From Bacteroidales bacterium UBA1714 (lineage in GTDB: Bacteria; Bacteroidota; Bacteroidia; Bacteroidales; Paludibacteraceae), in assembly GCA_002317295.1 (NCBI GenBank), contig DCIY01000021.1:1-19653 (forward strand): a DNA stretch of 19,653 bases, written 5' to 3'. Position numbers and translations under genes: made by a program. The notes under the pieces were generated by a model, which had not been told where the DNA came from, did not search any database, and worked only from the letters and a program-made list of their open reading frames with translations. This document shows, in pieces, positions 1 to 8,013 of the stretch (positions within the stretch are counted from its first letter, which is position 1; the number at the start of each line of letters is the position of its first letter).

Positions 1-122
1 TCTAAATTTGGGGACTAACATAGATATTATCTCATAGGCGATTGATTATTTTTTATTATATTGTTCTTATTTTCTCCGCCATTTTACGTCCTGTGTGGGG
101 ACGGAATTGTCATTTGACGCTG

Positions 123-154
123 CAAAGATAAGAAAAATATTTGAATTGTGCAAA
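123..154 (-). promoter_or_regulatory. Bacteroidetes-type promoter reading left out of the window
   Basis: On the minus strand a TTTG (151-154) and a TATCTTTG (-7 element, 123-130) are separated by exactly 20 nt, matching the Bacteroidetes primary-sigma consensus TTTG-N19-21-TAnnTTTG. Transcription would begin near 116 and leave the window. The leader contains a small hairpin (CGTCC 87-91 with GGACG 99-103). The gene served lies outside the window. Confidence 0.75.
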
Positions 155-169
155 AAAAAGTAATAAAAA

Positions 170-209
170 CTAGTCCGCTGCGCTCATCTAGAAGCGCTAG
201 AGGTTCTAG
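170..209. repeat. 9-bp phased CTAG repeat, copy 1
   Basis: CTAG occurs at 170, 188, 197 and 206, so all sites sit on one 9-bp register with a single missing site at 179. The 18 bp at 197-214 match the 18 bp at 1483-1500 at 16 positions. The cluster lies between the terminator of the gene at 269-1450 and the leftward promoter at 123-154. Its function is unknown. Confidence 0.8.
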
Positions 210-220
210 AAGATGGTACT

Positions 221-250
221 AAAAAAAGCACCCCGAGAGGTGCTTTTTTT
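221..250. terminator. Bidirectional rho-independent terminator
   Basis: A perfect 12-bp inverted repeat with arms 221-232 and 239-250 encloses the 6-nt loop CCGAGA. The outer 7 bp are A:T, so both strands carry a GC-rich stem followed by a T run. It lies 18 bp past the stop codon of the minus-strand gene at 269-1450 and closes that operon. Confidence 0.9.
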
Positions 251-268
251 AGTCTATGTTCCCTTCGT

Positions 269-1450
269 TTAGAACGCTACGGCATTGCCGAGTGCATCGT
301 AAGCGACACCCTTGCCAATGAGGTAGAGACGACCGTTGACAATCATCTTCTTGCCCTCTGCTTTGGGGTTAGCAACGATTTGCTCTAAGCCGGCCAACTC
401 AATGATTTCGCAAGCACCCTTCTCAATCTCGATGGTCGAAACACTATCCTTGGAAAAATAATGTTTAAGGTTACCTGTTATCTGAACCTTGGAACCAAGC
501 GTAGCGGCCTGAGCGATAATAGCACGATAAGCTTGGAAATTATAGGTAGGAGCGGCCATATCGTCGCACATGTAGAACGACATATTGCTGTATTCAGCAT
601 TGAATTCAGAAACGATGCTGTCCACATAACCGGTTACGATATAAACGTCGGTGGAAACGAAACCGGCTTTCAAAGCCAAACCGGCTGTGGTAGCCTCAGC
701 TACGGTAGCCTCTATGGTATCAATCTCAACGGGAGCGGCCTTACCCACAATCCACATATTACCAAGAATCTCGATGGTCGTACCATACTTTTTGAGACGA
801 CCAATCACTTTGATGGTATCACCAATAGCTGCCCAAACGGTGGTATCCGGATCCATGACGGTGCAGTTGTATACTTGGAACAACTTGCTATTGTCAGCGC
901 ACTCCATATAGAGGGATTGGTTATGATATTTCTCGTTGACGCTAATCAAACTGGCCACCGTACCGGTTACATCAAAATAGTCCGTTGTATTGTCACCATC
1001 GTTCAGAGCTTCACCTTCCTCAATGGCCTCACATATGGTAGCTTGAATGGTATCAAACTTGACTACAACACGTTCCAAAATGGTCACATCACCATTCTTC
1101 ATTTCATAGGTCGTACCATAGCGCATTAGGAAGCCTTTAATGGTCACTTTATCCCCCACGTTCAATGCCTTTTGAGCAGTGACATCTTCAGCAGGAAGAT
1201 TGCACCAATAACCTTCGAAGGTTTTGGTGGTACCCTTGTTATCGTCCATCCAGAAAGTTTGTTGTCCTTGACTGATAGTACCATTCGTGTTGGTCACATA
1301 ACCCGTAACGGCAACAGAGTCCGTACCCGGTTTTTTGTCATCCAACAACGCAGCAGCTGCTGCAGCCTCAGCGCAAGTCATCTCCGTAATAGCGGCACTC
1401 ATGTTCATGGCAGCCATCACAGCTGCACAAAGAAATAAAACTTTTTTCAT
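269..1450 (-). CDS. Secreted protein with three OB-like repeats and sorting-like tail
   Basis: 393 aa. A Sec signal peptide covers roughly residues 1-20 (MKKVLFLCA..., cut near SAA). The mature part is three repeats of about 110 residues (about 21-128, 131-239, 243-353). Each has the pattern 'T-x-x-EA...VTGYV...GDKV-x-I-x-G-x-L-x-x-Y-GTT-x-E', typical of bacterial OB-fold-like surface modules. The last 39 residues (355-393) form a separate tail with the motif KKMIVNGRLYL and a terminal G-N-A-V, closely like the tail of the secreted protein at 12299-14629. I infer that it is a C-terminal secretion or anchoring signal of type IX kind. No catalytic residues are visible. It is the last gene of a minus-strand run behind a TonB receptor and a lipoprotein, and is followed by a strong terminator. 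A ligand-binding or structural surface role is inferred. Confidence 0.85.
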   Translation of the reverse strand: MKKVLFLCAAVMAAMNMSAAITEMTCAEAAAAAALLDDKKPGTDSVAVTGYVTNTNGTISQGQQTFWMDDNKGTTKTFEGYWCNLPAEDVTAQKALNVGDKVTIKGFLMRYGTTYEMKNGDVTILERVVVKFDTIQATICEAIEEGEALNDGDNTTDYFDVTGTVASLISVNEKYHNQSLYMECADNSKLFQVYNCTVMDPDTTVWAAIGDTIKVIGRLKKYGTTIEILGNMWIVGKAAPVEIDTIEATVAEATTAGLALKAGFVSTDVYIVTGYVDSIVSEFNAEYSNMSFYMCDDMAAPTYNFQAYRAIIAQAATLGSKVQITGNLKHYFSKDSVSTIEIEKGACEIIELAGLEQIVANPKAEGKKMIVNGRLYLIGKGVAYDALGNAVAF

Positions 1451-1482
1451 TTTGTTTTTTTGTTTTTAGTTAATAAATTTAT

Positions 1483-1513
1483 CTAGTGGTTCTAGAATAT
1501 CTAGAGAAGCTAG
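1483..1513. repeat. 9-bp phased CTAG repeat, copy 2
   Basis: CTAG occurs at 1483, 1492, 1501 and 1510, exactly every 9 bp, with variable 5-nt spacers (TGGTT, AATAT, AGAAG). It fills the 71-bp gap between the lipoprotein stop (1522) and the start of the triple-OB gene (1450). It shares 16 of 18 bp with positions 197-214. Its role is unknown. Confidence 0.85.
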
Positions 1514-1521
1514 TTGTTCGT

Positions 1522-3312
1522 TTATTCTTCCTCGCCGTCCACTTCCAGTTCGTGCACGAGCAGGTTTTGGATTTCCCACGTAGCCGCAGCGGTAGCGCTA
1601 CTGGTGTACTTAAAGGCAATGCGAATGGTTTGTTCGTTATATTCCTCCAACGACATATTGCCACTGGATTGGAAGGTCCAACTCGAGCCGTCCGGAACAA
1701 TGGCGTTGCCCAGTGAATCCACATTCCATGCCAATTGTTTCCATTCGGTGGTCGTCACATCCCCCGTAAACGCATTGGAAACCATCACAAAGCACTCATC
1801 CACAAACGAGGCGGCATACTTGCTGGCCTGATCAAAGATGAGCACGGGGTGTTTGGATTTTTTCAGACGAATGGCCGGAGAAATCAGCCAAGCCTCCGAA
1901 GGATTGTACGTCGTGTAATAAGCGGAAGCCTTCATACCATACTGAGCCGAATAAGCCCAAACATAACTCAGGGAACCGGTCAGCAACACGTTTTGAATTT
2001 CAAAATCACCCTGACCATGACCGATAAACGGTTCATTGAGGTAGGTGGAGATATCGGCTTCCCAAGCTTTTTTCATGACAAAGGTCATCGTTTCATCCGT
2101 AAAACCGTCGTCCATGATAAAGTCGGTGCCATCATACGTAAACACATCGCCTGCCAAGGACGAACCCATATAAACGACCAAATACTCATCCTTCTCCAAG
2201 GCATACGGATACTTGCGTTTGAGATAGGTATTGATGGTCTTGGCCGGATCGGCAACCGACGTAGAGCGCAAGCCTTCATATACCTCCTGAGGAAGAATCT
2301 CTATGGCCAGATACTTATCGTTGGTATAGACAGACCATTCTCCATTTTTAAAGATATACGGAACACTCTTGGTGGTCGTATCCGGTTCTGCCACCAGACG
2401 ACGCATTCCCTTACGAGCCGCAGCACCGGGTGCATTGGAAGTGTGGGAAATATAGACCGCCTCGTTGAAGGTCGGTTCCGTACCATCCAATGAGAGTTTA
2501 CCTTTCAGCAGAATCGAATCACCGACTTGAATTCCTTTATCCTTCCATACCTTACCGCCATCCTCATCGGTCAGACCATAGATATAGAGCGAATCTTCTC
2601 CCTGCATGAGGTAGAAACGACCATAGATAGCCGACTTTACGGTGCCTACCACACCTCTCAACTGGTGTTCTACCGTTTCCTCTGCCTCCAACAACTGGGC
2701 AATGGTGCACTCGTAAGGCAGATCCGGATAGATGGTATCGGGTTCAGCATTCACATATTCATACGTGAGCAATATAATCTTGTTCTCCGTGGCAGTAGGA
2801 AATTTCGAAACCAAGAAAGCGGGAACACGCGGTTCGGAACCGGCCGTCAGGTACTGGGCTCCACGACCACCCCAAATCGCCTTGTAATCTTCTTTTACCA
2901 ACGAATAAGCCGTTCCTGAATAGAACAGATCCGAAGCGACAGATTTACCTTCCCACAGCAGGTAAGTCACCTGACATTGGGCACCGGTGCTCAGTTGAGG
3001 GAACTTATTGGCCATAAACGCCGGCACATACATATCGGCCGAAGCATCCTCGGTGAAATACTTGTTTTTACCGATGGCCTGCAAGGCCTTGTAGGCCGTC
3101 GAATCTTCATCCAAACTGAGTGCCAATGCAATATTGGTGGTATTGGAAGATACTTTCAGATAATCGGAAGACTCCATCGTATAAGCAAACTGACGGGCGT
3201 CGGTGATGGACAGATCCGTGGTTTTTAACTCTTTCTCAATTTGCTGCATGGACCACTCATCGCAAGAGGCCAACAGGCAAAGAGTCAGGACTAAATAAAT
3301 ATATTTTTTCAT
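1522..3312 (-). CDS. Surface lipoprotein with OB-like and choice-of-anchor-J domains
   Basis: 596 aa from the start chosen here. The frame is open to an ATG six codons upstream (3330), but a purine-rich AAAGGA precedes the 3312 ATG and the lipoprotein signal begins directly there: MKKYIYLVLTLCLLAS-C with Cys17 as lipid anchor. The N-terminal half contains three copies of a motif like 'VPAFL-x-x-KFP...V-x-Y-x-Y' (VPAFMANKFP, VPAFLVSKFP, INTYLKRKYP), familiar from Bacteroidetes lipoproteins linked to TonB receptors. An OB-like segment of DUF5689 flavour (VEHQLRGVVGTVKS...DSILLKGKL) lies near residues 205-300. The C-terminal ~170 residues (AWLISPAIRL...WEIQNLLVHE) look like a choice-of-anchor-J beta-sandwich. 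It sits 39 bp downstream of the TonB receptor gene and probably acts with it at the cell surface. It is not SusD-like: no tetratricopeptide-type helices are apparent. Confidence 0.85.
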   Translation of the reverse strand: MKKYIYLVLTLCLLASCDEWSMQQIEKELKTTDLSITDARQFAYTMESSDYLKVSSNTTNIALALSLDEDSTAYKALQAIGKNKYFTEDASADMYVPAFMANKFPQLSTGAQCQVTYLLWEGKSVASDLFYSGTAYSLVKEDYKAIWGGRGAQYLTAGSEPRVPAFLVSKFPTATENKIILLTYEYVNAEPDTIYPDLPYECTIAQLLEAEETVEHQLRGVVGTVKSAIYGRFYLMQGEDSLYIYGLTDEDGGKVWKDKGIQVGDSILLKGKLSLDGTEPTFNEAVYISHTSNAPGAAARKGMRRLVAEPDTTTKSVPYIFKNGEWSVYTNDKYLAIEILPQEVYEGLRSTSVADPAKTINTYLKRKYPYALEKDEYLVVYMGSSLAGDVFTYDGTDFIMDDGFTDETMTFVMKKAWEADISTYLNEPFIGHGQGDFEIQNVLLTGSLSYVWAYSAQYGMKASAYYTTYNPSEAWLISPAIRLKKSKHPVLIFDQASKYAASFVDECFVMVSNAFTGDVTTTEWKQLAWNVDSLGNAIVPDGSSWTFQSSGNMSLEEYNEQTIRIAFKYTSSATAAATWEIQNLLVHELEVDGEEE

Positions 3313-3351
3313 ACGTTTGATTCCTTTCATATGGTTACACTGCGATTGGGT

Positions 3352-6075
3352 TTAGAACGACACTTTGAAACGTAAGTTCCATGTTCTGCCATAGGAGAAG
3401 AACATGTAGATATTATCCATCGTCGCCTCGGTTACGGAGGAAGAAGTCACCGTAGAGGGGTTCCATGCTTTCTCGATATAGTACTGGTTCAGCAAATTGC
3501 TGACATTGCCGGCAATCGATGCGGTACATTTGCCAATCGGGAAGGAGTAGCTGGCGCGCATATCCATCTGACCACCCATCGGCAGACGAAGCGGTGCCAT
3601 CACATTCACAGCCTTATTGATGCTCAGGTTGCTGCCCGAGAAGGAGTAGTACGAATACAGACGATCGTATAGGGTATATTCGGCACCGATGCGGAAGCCC
3701 TTAAATGGCTTGAACATCACACCCAAGTTGGCTGTCGTTTGGGCAGCACCACCCACTTTGATGCCCTTCATGTTGATCATGGCCCAAGCATGATCCTCGG
3801 CACCCACCGTGGTGATGGTACCGGTTTTGGATACCGGTGAACCCTGTTCATCGTAGTAATAACCCTTGACGCCATCCTTATCCCATTGCCAATCGCCTAT
3901 GGATAACATCGCATTGATTTCCATCCACTTGGTTGGACGAGATTTGAGTTCAAACTCCAAACCCATATGGCGGGCATTGACGCCGGTCATATTCAGGTAA
4001 CCCTGTTCCTGGTTATCCAGCGTGGCATAGGCCGTCATGGTCTTATCCATCCATTCGGTAAAGTATCCGTTGATGGCAATATTGACATACTTGTTGTGGA
4101 AACCATAACCTATTTCGGCACTGGCCACTTTCTCGTTGCGTGCCTCCTGGTTGGCCACATTGGAAGTGGAAGCATTCATGAACGCACCTTTGTCAAACTT
4201 CGGTGCACGAGAGATATAACCCACATTGACAAAGATGTTGTTAAATGCGTTGATGTTATAGTTGGCACCGGCCTTGATGGTTCCGCCCAAGAATGTCAGA
4301 TTCTTGCTGCGTGCATGGGCCTCGTCGTAGTAATAACGGTCATATTTCCAATAGTGATTGAGGTTGAGCGCACCATTGATAAATGCCGACCAGGCATCCT
4401 TGCTCAACTCGGCCTGAACGAAGCCACCCTCTTGCACCACATAACCCGTATAGTCACGATAGCACACATCGCCTATACCCAGTTTCTCATACACCCAGTT
4501 AGGATCATTCTTGCGGGCATTGTTTTTGACATTGATACCATTGCCGCTACGGGTGGCATCGATATAATATTCGCCGCCCAACAAATCGCAAATGACCGCA
4601 CTGTGAATTCCTTCGTAGTAACGCACGTCTATACCGGCGGAGAAATCGACCATCTCACTCATTTGGTTATTGTACGTGGAGGTCAGTCCTACCCAGTTGT
4701 GGTAGTTACGATTTTCACAGAGCACCAACTGGGAACCATATTGACTGGCCTGATTCTCTTCGACCACCTGATCGTAGGTAAACATACCGGTGGCATCGTC
4801 CCAGAAGATTTTTTTGAGTTTACCATAACTGGCCGCAGCGGTGAGGTCCGAATAACTGCGTGTGGAGTTGAGTCCGTTCTCTGCCGTGAGACCATAACCG
4901 CGACCGATACTGACATATGCACTCGTGCTCAAACTGGACTTATAGTCAATTTGCCAAACGTGGTTCAGCGATATCTGCGGTTTGTGATACACATTGTGGT
5001 TGGCATTAAACTTCTCCCCACGCAAATAGCCCACCATGGGGTTATAACGTGTCCAATGGGTACCATCGGTCATATAACGCTTGATGGAATTCCACTCCGA
5101 CATGATCAAGCCGTTTTGATACGCACGCTGATTGTGCCACTGAGGAGCGCCAAAAGCAGTGAGGGATAATTGGTGACGATCATTGATTCGTTTGGAGATA
5201 TTGGCAAAATAGCTGTATCCGCTGAAGTCCGTTCCCTGAATATATCCATTGCCCCAGGTCTTGGCACCCAGCACCGTAATGGCCCAACCGTTATCCATCA
5301 GGCCGGTGGAAACCGTGAACATGATCTTGTTAAATCCATCGTTACCCAACGCATAAGAGATACTTCCGCCACGCTGCGAATCAATACCCTTGGTGATCAC
5401 ATTGATGGTACCACCCACCGACGGAGCACTCATCTTGGCAGCGCCCAAACCACGTTGGGTCTGCATGACCGAGGTCACATCACTCAGTCCCTGCCAATTG
5501 GACCAATATACCTTCATATCCTCCATACCGTTCATCGGCACACCATTGATAAGTACGGCGATATTGGTATTATCAAATCCACGCATGAAGATTTCGGAGT
5601 CACCCCATCCTCCTCCTTCACGGTTGTAGTGCACACCCGGGGTGGATTTGAGTACCTCCACAAATTCGGCATTACCCATCAGTTTCTCATCAATTTCGAT
5701 ACCGGACACCTGACTCACGGCCACCGGCGTTTTGCGTTGAACGGCCAACTGACCCACCACGGTCACGTCTTCCAATAGTTTGGATTCGGGTTGGAGTGCA
5801 ATGACACCCATATTGCCGGCCTTGCGAGCCGTTTGAGAAAGATTGGTGTAACCGATGTAAGTGAACTCCAATTCGGCATTGGGCAATACATCGATTTCAA
5901 AATTACCGTCAAGATCCGAAACCACTCCGTGGGTGGTTCCCTTCACCGTGATACTGGCTCCAATCAGACCTTCGCCCGTTTGCGCGTCCAGCAACGTACC
6001 CGATACATGAATGGTTTGAGCCATCATCACAGCCGAAATGACCAAACCCATAAAAAGGGTAAATACCTGTTTCAT
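3352..6075 (-). CDS. TonB-dependent outer-membrane receptor
   Basis: 907 aa. The signal peptide is residues 1 to about 19 (MKQVFTLFMGLVISAVMMA). A carboxypeptidase-regulatory-like domain follows (about 22-100, GTLLDAQTGEGLIGASITVKG). The plug domain spans about 105-235, with VTVVG, the conserved ...LKSTPGVHYN..., an IFMRGFDNTNIAVLINGVPMNG stretch and ...GGTINVITKG. The remainder is a beta-barrel ending in an aromatic residue (RFKVSF), as expected for BamA-dependent insertion. The family imports ligands through the outer membrane using TonB/ExbBD energy. There is no SusD gene next to it; its partner is the anchor-J lipoprotein immediately downstream, so a glycan-uptake SusC role is not supported. 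The substrate cannot be told from sequence. It lies 95 bp downstream of the SGNH hydrolase gene, with a large stem-loop between them. Confidence 0.95.
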   Translation of the reverse strand: MKQVFTLFMGLVISAVMMAQTIHVSGTLLDAQTGEGLIGASITVKGTTHGVVSDLDGNFEIDVLPNAELEFTYIGYTNLSQTARKAGNMGVIALQPESKLLEDVTVVGQLAVQRKTPVAVSQVSGIEIDEKLMGNAEFVEVLKSTPGVHYNREGGGWGDSEIFMRGFDNTNIAVLINGVPMNGMEDMKVYWSNWQGLSDVTSVMQTQRGLGAAKMSAPSVGGTINVITKGIDSQRGGSISYALGNDGFNKIMFTVSTGLMDNGWAITVLGAKTWGNGYIQGTDFSGYSYFANISKRINDRHQLSLTAFGAPQWHNQRAYQNGLIMSEWNSIKRYMTDGTHWTRYNPMVGYLRGEKFNANHNVYHKPQISLNHVWQIDYKSSLSTSAYVSIGRGYGLTAENGLNSTRSYSDLTAAASYGKLKKIFWDDATGMFTYDQVVEENQASQYGSQLVLCENRNYHNWVGLTSTYNNQMSEMVDFSAGIDVRYYEGIHSAVICDLLGGEYYIDATRSGNGINVKNNARKNDPNWVYEKLGIGDVCYRDYTGYVVQEGGFVQAELSKDAWSAFINGALNLNHYWKYDRYYYDEAHARSKNLTFLGGTIKAGANYNINAFNNIFVNVGYISRAPKFDKGAFMNASTSNVANQEARNEKVASAEIGYGFHNKYVNIAINGYFTEWMDKTMTAYATLDNQEQGYLNMTGVNARHMGLEFELKSRPTKWMEINAMLSIGDWQWDKDGVKGYYYDEQGSPVSKTGTITTVGAEDHAWAMINMKGIKVGGAAQTTANLGVMFKPFKGFRIGAEYTLYDRLYSYYSFSGSNLSINKAVNVMAPLRLPMGGQMDMRASYSFPIGKCTASIAGNVSNLLNQYYIEKAWNPSTVTSSSVTEATMDNIYMFFSYGRTWNLRFKVSF

Positions 6076-6128
6076 TGTTTATTACTGATTCCTTATCTGT
6101 TATTAATCGTTTCGTTTTTCATTAAGCA

Positions 6129-6162
6129 GATACGCGCTACTTGGAAAGAAGTGGCGCGTATC
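6129..6162 (-). other. Long stem-loop between the SGNH and TonB receptor genes
   Basis: GATACGCGCTACTT (6129-6142) pairs with AAGTGGCGCGTATC (6149-6162): a 14-bp stem with one G-T wobble position and the 6-nt loop GGAAAG. On neither strand is it followed by a T run, so it is not a standard intrinsic terminator. It begins 8 bp past the hydrolase stop and ends about 53 bp before the receptor start. It could stabilise a processed mRNA end or set differential expression; the role is inferred. Confidence 0.7.
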
Positions 6163-6170
6163 ATGGTTAA

Positions 6171-7325
6171 TTAGAAGTATGGGACAAAATGGTGGGCGGG
6201 AGTTAACTGATAATCCACTCCGGTATCATCCAGTGCTTGTTTGATATATACCTCTAATATATCCGCGTACGCGCGGAAGCCATAGTCGGTAAAGTGAATA
6301 CCCTCCACGGTTCCATCCATATTGGGACCTGTGAGACCATCACAGGGTACGTAGTATAAACCCTTGGGATTCTCAGCCTTCAGGCGCTCATAGTTCTTAC
6401 GCCAATTGGCATTCTTTTGCGGCAGATATTTCTTAAAGAACGCATCGTGACGCGCATAGGGATAGATAGGACCTTCCACCATGATAATAGGTACCTCAGG
6501 ACGCAGATGACGCAGGATATTGACAAACTCGTACGTGAGCGTGTCGCACATGTCCGCTGTGCAGTTGGGTATCGGATCGAGCACGTAGCAGATAGCCTCC
6601 GGAATGGTGGCCATCGCACGAGCCATATACATATCCATCTTGCCCTCACCACTGGTGGCCAGGTTGACGCATTCGAGGTTAAACTCGCGTTGAATCATCG
6701 AGGTGGAAACCATACCCGTACGACTGGCGCAACCGCCTTGCATGATGCTGGTACCGTAGCACACAATCTTGCCACGACGCGGGTTCTCTATTTGCGGATA
6801 GGAAATCACCGCACCGGAGTCTACACCGATTTGGAACCAGTTGATACCGTCGTATAGAGGAAGGTAGAACATAAACTCGTGCATTTCGCCATCGAGATTT
6901 TCTACATATATTTTCGATTGGATAGAATCTGCCACACCATTCTTCTCCTGAGGACGGGCGGTGTTAACATGCTCCCATATATTGCCTTCGGCATTCCAAT
7001 AGTACAGGTCTGTACCTTTGATACCCGTCATGGCCATATGTTGCATATGAAAATTGTTGATCAGGTTATAGTGAGCACCAATGCGAACCGAATTGGTGGC
7101 AAAACGAATGGCGATACCAGAGGAGTGGTTGTATAACCACCATTGGTTCTTGCGAGTCGTGTCCTGCATGTATGCAGGCAAACGATTATAGGGGGTGGCA
7201 GTTTGGGCCCAACCCTTATTGATGATTCTAAACTGCGAGGCATCCACATACCTCAATTCGGACTTGTCCGCTGCACTGGCACTCAGCGCCATGAGCGTTA
7301 ACAGGGCTACAACGATTTTCTTCAT
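6171..7325 (-). CDS. Secreted SGNH/GDSL hydrolase of the GxDLY type
   Basis: 384 aa with a Sec signal peptide (residues 1 to about 19, ...LSASAA). The N-terminal half is the beta-sandwich domain named for its GxDLY motif, seen here as GIKGTDLYYW (101-110). The C-terminal half is an SGNH hydrolase. Block I is GTSIMQGG with Ser193 as predicted nucleophile; Gly226 in ATSGEGK and Asn254 in PIPNC fit blocks II and III; His344 in EGIHFTDYGF fits block V, with Glu341 where many relatives have Asp. The family contains esterases, often carbohydrate deacetylases, acting in the periplasm or outside the cell. It starts only 41 bp after the infC-rpmI-rplT terminator stem with no clear promoter between, and precedes the TonB receptor. 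It probably removes ester groups from the locus substrate, which is unknown. Confidence 0.92.
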   Translation of the reverse strand: MKKIVVALLTLMALSASAADKSELRYVDASQFRIINKGWAQTATPYNRLPAYMQDTTRKNQWWLYNHSSGIAIRFATNSVRIGAHYNLINNFHMQHMAMTGIKGTDLYYWNAEGNIWEHVNTARPQEKNGVADSIQSKIYVENLDGEMHEFMFYLPLYDGINWFQIGVDSGAVISYPQIENPRRGKIVCYGTSIMQGGCASRTGMVSTSMIQREFNLECVNLATSGEGKMDMYMARAMATIPEAICYVLDPIPNCTADMCDTLTYEFVNILRHLRPEVPIIMVEGPIYPYARHDAFFKKYLPQKNANWRKNYERLKAENPKGLYYVPCDGLTGPNMDGTVEGIHFTDYGFRAYADILEVYIKQALDDTGVDYQLTPAHHFVPYF

Positions 7326-7360
7326 ATAATGTGTCTTGTGTGATTGTACTTGGATAAAAT

Positions 7361-7395
7361 GAAAAATAGGGCGTCGCCACCCGGCGACACCCTAT
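7361..7395 (-). terminator. Terminator of infC-rpmI-rplT
   Basis: On the minus strand a 13-position stem (ATAGGG + GTCGCC arms at 7366-7378, partner 7383-7395, one C/A mismatch, 4-nt loop) is followed by UUUU and then an AU-rich stretch. It begins 5 bp past the rplT stop codon. Confidence 0.9.
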
Positions 7396-7400
7396 CTTTC

Positions 7401-7754
7401 TTAGAGCGCTTTCTTCGCTTTCTCAGCAATCGCTTTGAACGCTTGCGGCTGGTTCATCGCCAGGTCAGCAAGGACCTTGCGGTTAATCACCACTCCGGCT
7501 TTCTTCAAGGCACCCATCAACTGACTGTAGCTCAAACCTTCGAGGCGAGCGGCAGCGTTGATACGCTGAATCCAAAGAGCACGGAAAGTGCGTTTTTTGT
7601 TTTTACGATCGCGATACGCGTACTGGAGACCTTTCTCCCAAGTGTTTTTGGCAACTGTCCAAACGTTGGCACGGCCACCAAAATTGCCTCGTGTGAGGCT
7701 CATAATCTTCTTGCGACGAGCGCGGGAAGCAACATGATTTACTGATCTTGGCAT
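7401..7754 (-). CDS. rplT: 50S ribosomal protein L20
   Basis: 117 aa, normal length for L20. It begins MPRSVNHVASRARRKKIM and contains the typical family segments YRDRKNKKRTFRALWIQRIN and LSYSQLMGALKKAGV. L20 binds 23S rRNA early in 50S assembly and in several bacteria also represses its own operon by binding a leader that mimics its rRNA site. It is the third gene of infC-rpmI-rplT, 28 bp after rpmI and directly before the operon terminator. Confidence 0.98.
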   Translation of the reverse strand: MPRSVNHVASRARRKKIMSLTRGNFGGRANVWTVAKNTWEKGLQYAYRDRKNKKRTFRALWIQRINAAARLEGLSYSQLMGALKKAGVVINRKVLADLAMNQPQAFKAIAEKAKKAL

Positions 7755-7782
7755 AGTTCTGTAAATTTTTGGTGGTTAATAC

Positions 7783-7980
7783 TTAGCGGAGCAACAGCAT
7801 TTCGCGGAGGCTACGCATGTTCGTTTGGTCGACCATAGCAACGTGGGTCAGATTACGTTTCTGCTTTTTGGTCTTCTTAGTCAGAATGTGACTCTTGTAA
7901 GCGTGTTTACGCTTAATTTTACCGGTTCCGGTAAGAGTAAATCTTTTTTTAGCACCGGAATTAGTTTTTACCTTTGGCAT
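7783..7980 (-). CDS. rpmI: 50S ribosomal protein L35
   Basis: 65 aa, full length for L35. It has the characteristic N-terminus MPKVKTNSGAKKRFTLTGTG and the Lys/Arg-rich core (KRKHAYKSHILTKKTKKQKR). It is a structural protein of the large subunit. It lies between infC and rplT, 97 bp after infC. That gap holds a strong stem-loop that may be the site of L20-dependent control. Confidence 0.98.
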   Translation of the reverse strand: MPKVKTNSGAKKRFTLTGTGKIKRKHAYKSHILTKKTKKQKRNLTHVAMVDQTNMRSLREMLLLR

Positions 7981-8013
7981 TTTGTTAATAATTTTAGTTT
8001 GTTATTTGTTTAA

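Noticed and set aside
1..21. Possible start of a leftward gene (ATG at 21-19)
   Set aside because: Only seven codons lie inside the window. A promoter points that way, but the start codon and product cannot be judged.
1735..2493. Mobile element or horizontal island in the window
   Set aside because: No transposase, integrase, terminal inverted repeat or target duplication was found, and base composition looks even by eye across the genes.
1522..3312. SusD-like assignment for the lipoprotein beside the TonB receptor
   Set aside because: The sequence is beta-rich with OB-like and anchor-J segments and lacks the helical tetratricopeptide pattern and SusD C-terminal motifs.
3313..3330. Upstream start for the lipoprotein at 1522-3312
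   Set aside because: The extra six residues put charged amino acids before an already complete lipoprotein signal, and AAAGGA overlaps this stretch as a ribosome-binding site for the 3312 ATG.
3967..5169. Long open frame on the plus strand opposite the TonB receptor gene
   Set aside because: It mirrors the receptor codons on the other strand, has no signal or domain that I recognise, and the receptor is unambiguous. Similar antisense frames opposite the genes at 1522-3312, 10234-12237 and 15756-16436 were dropped for the same reason.
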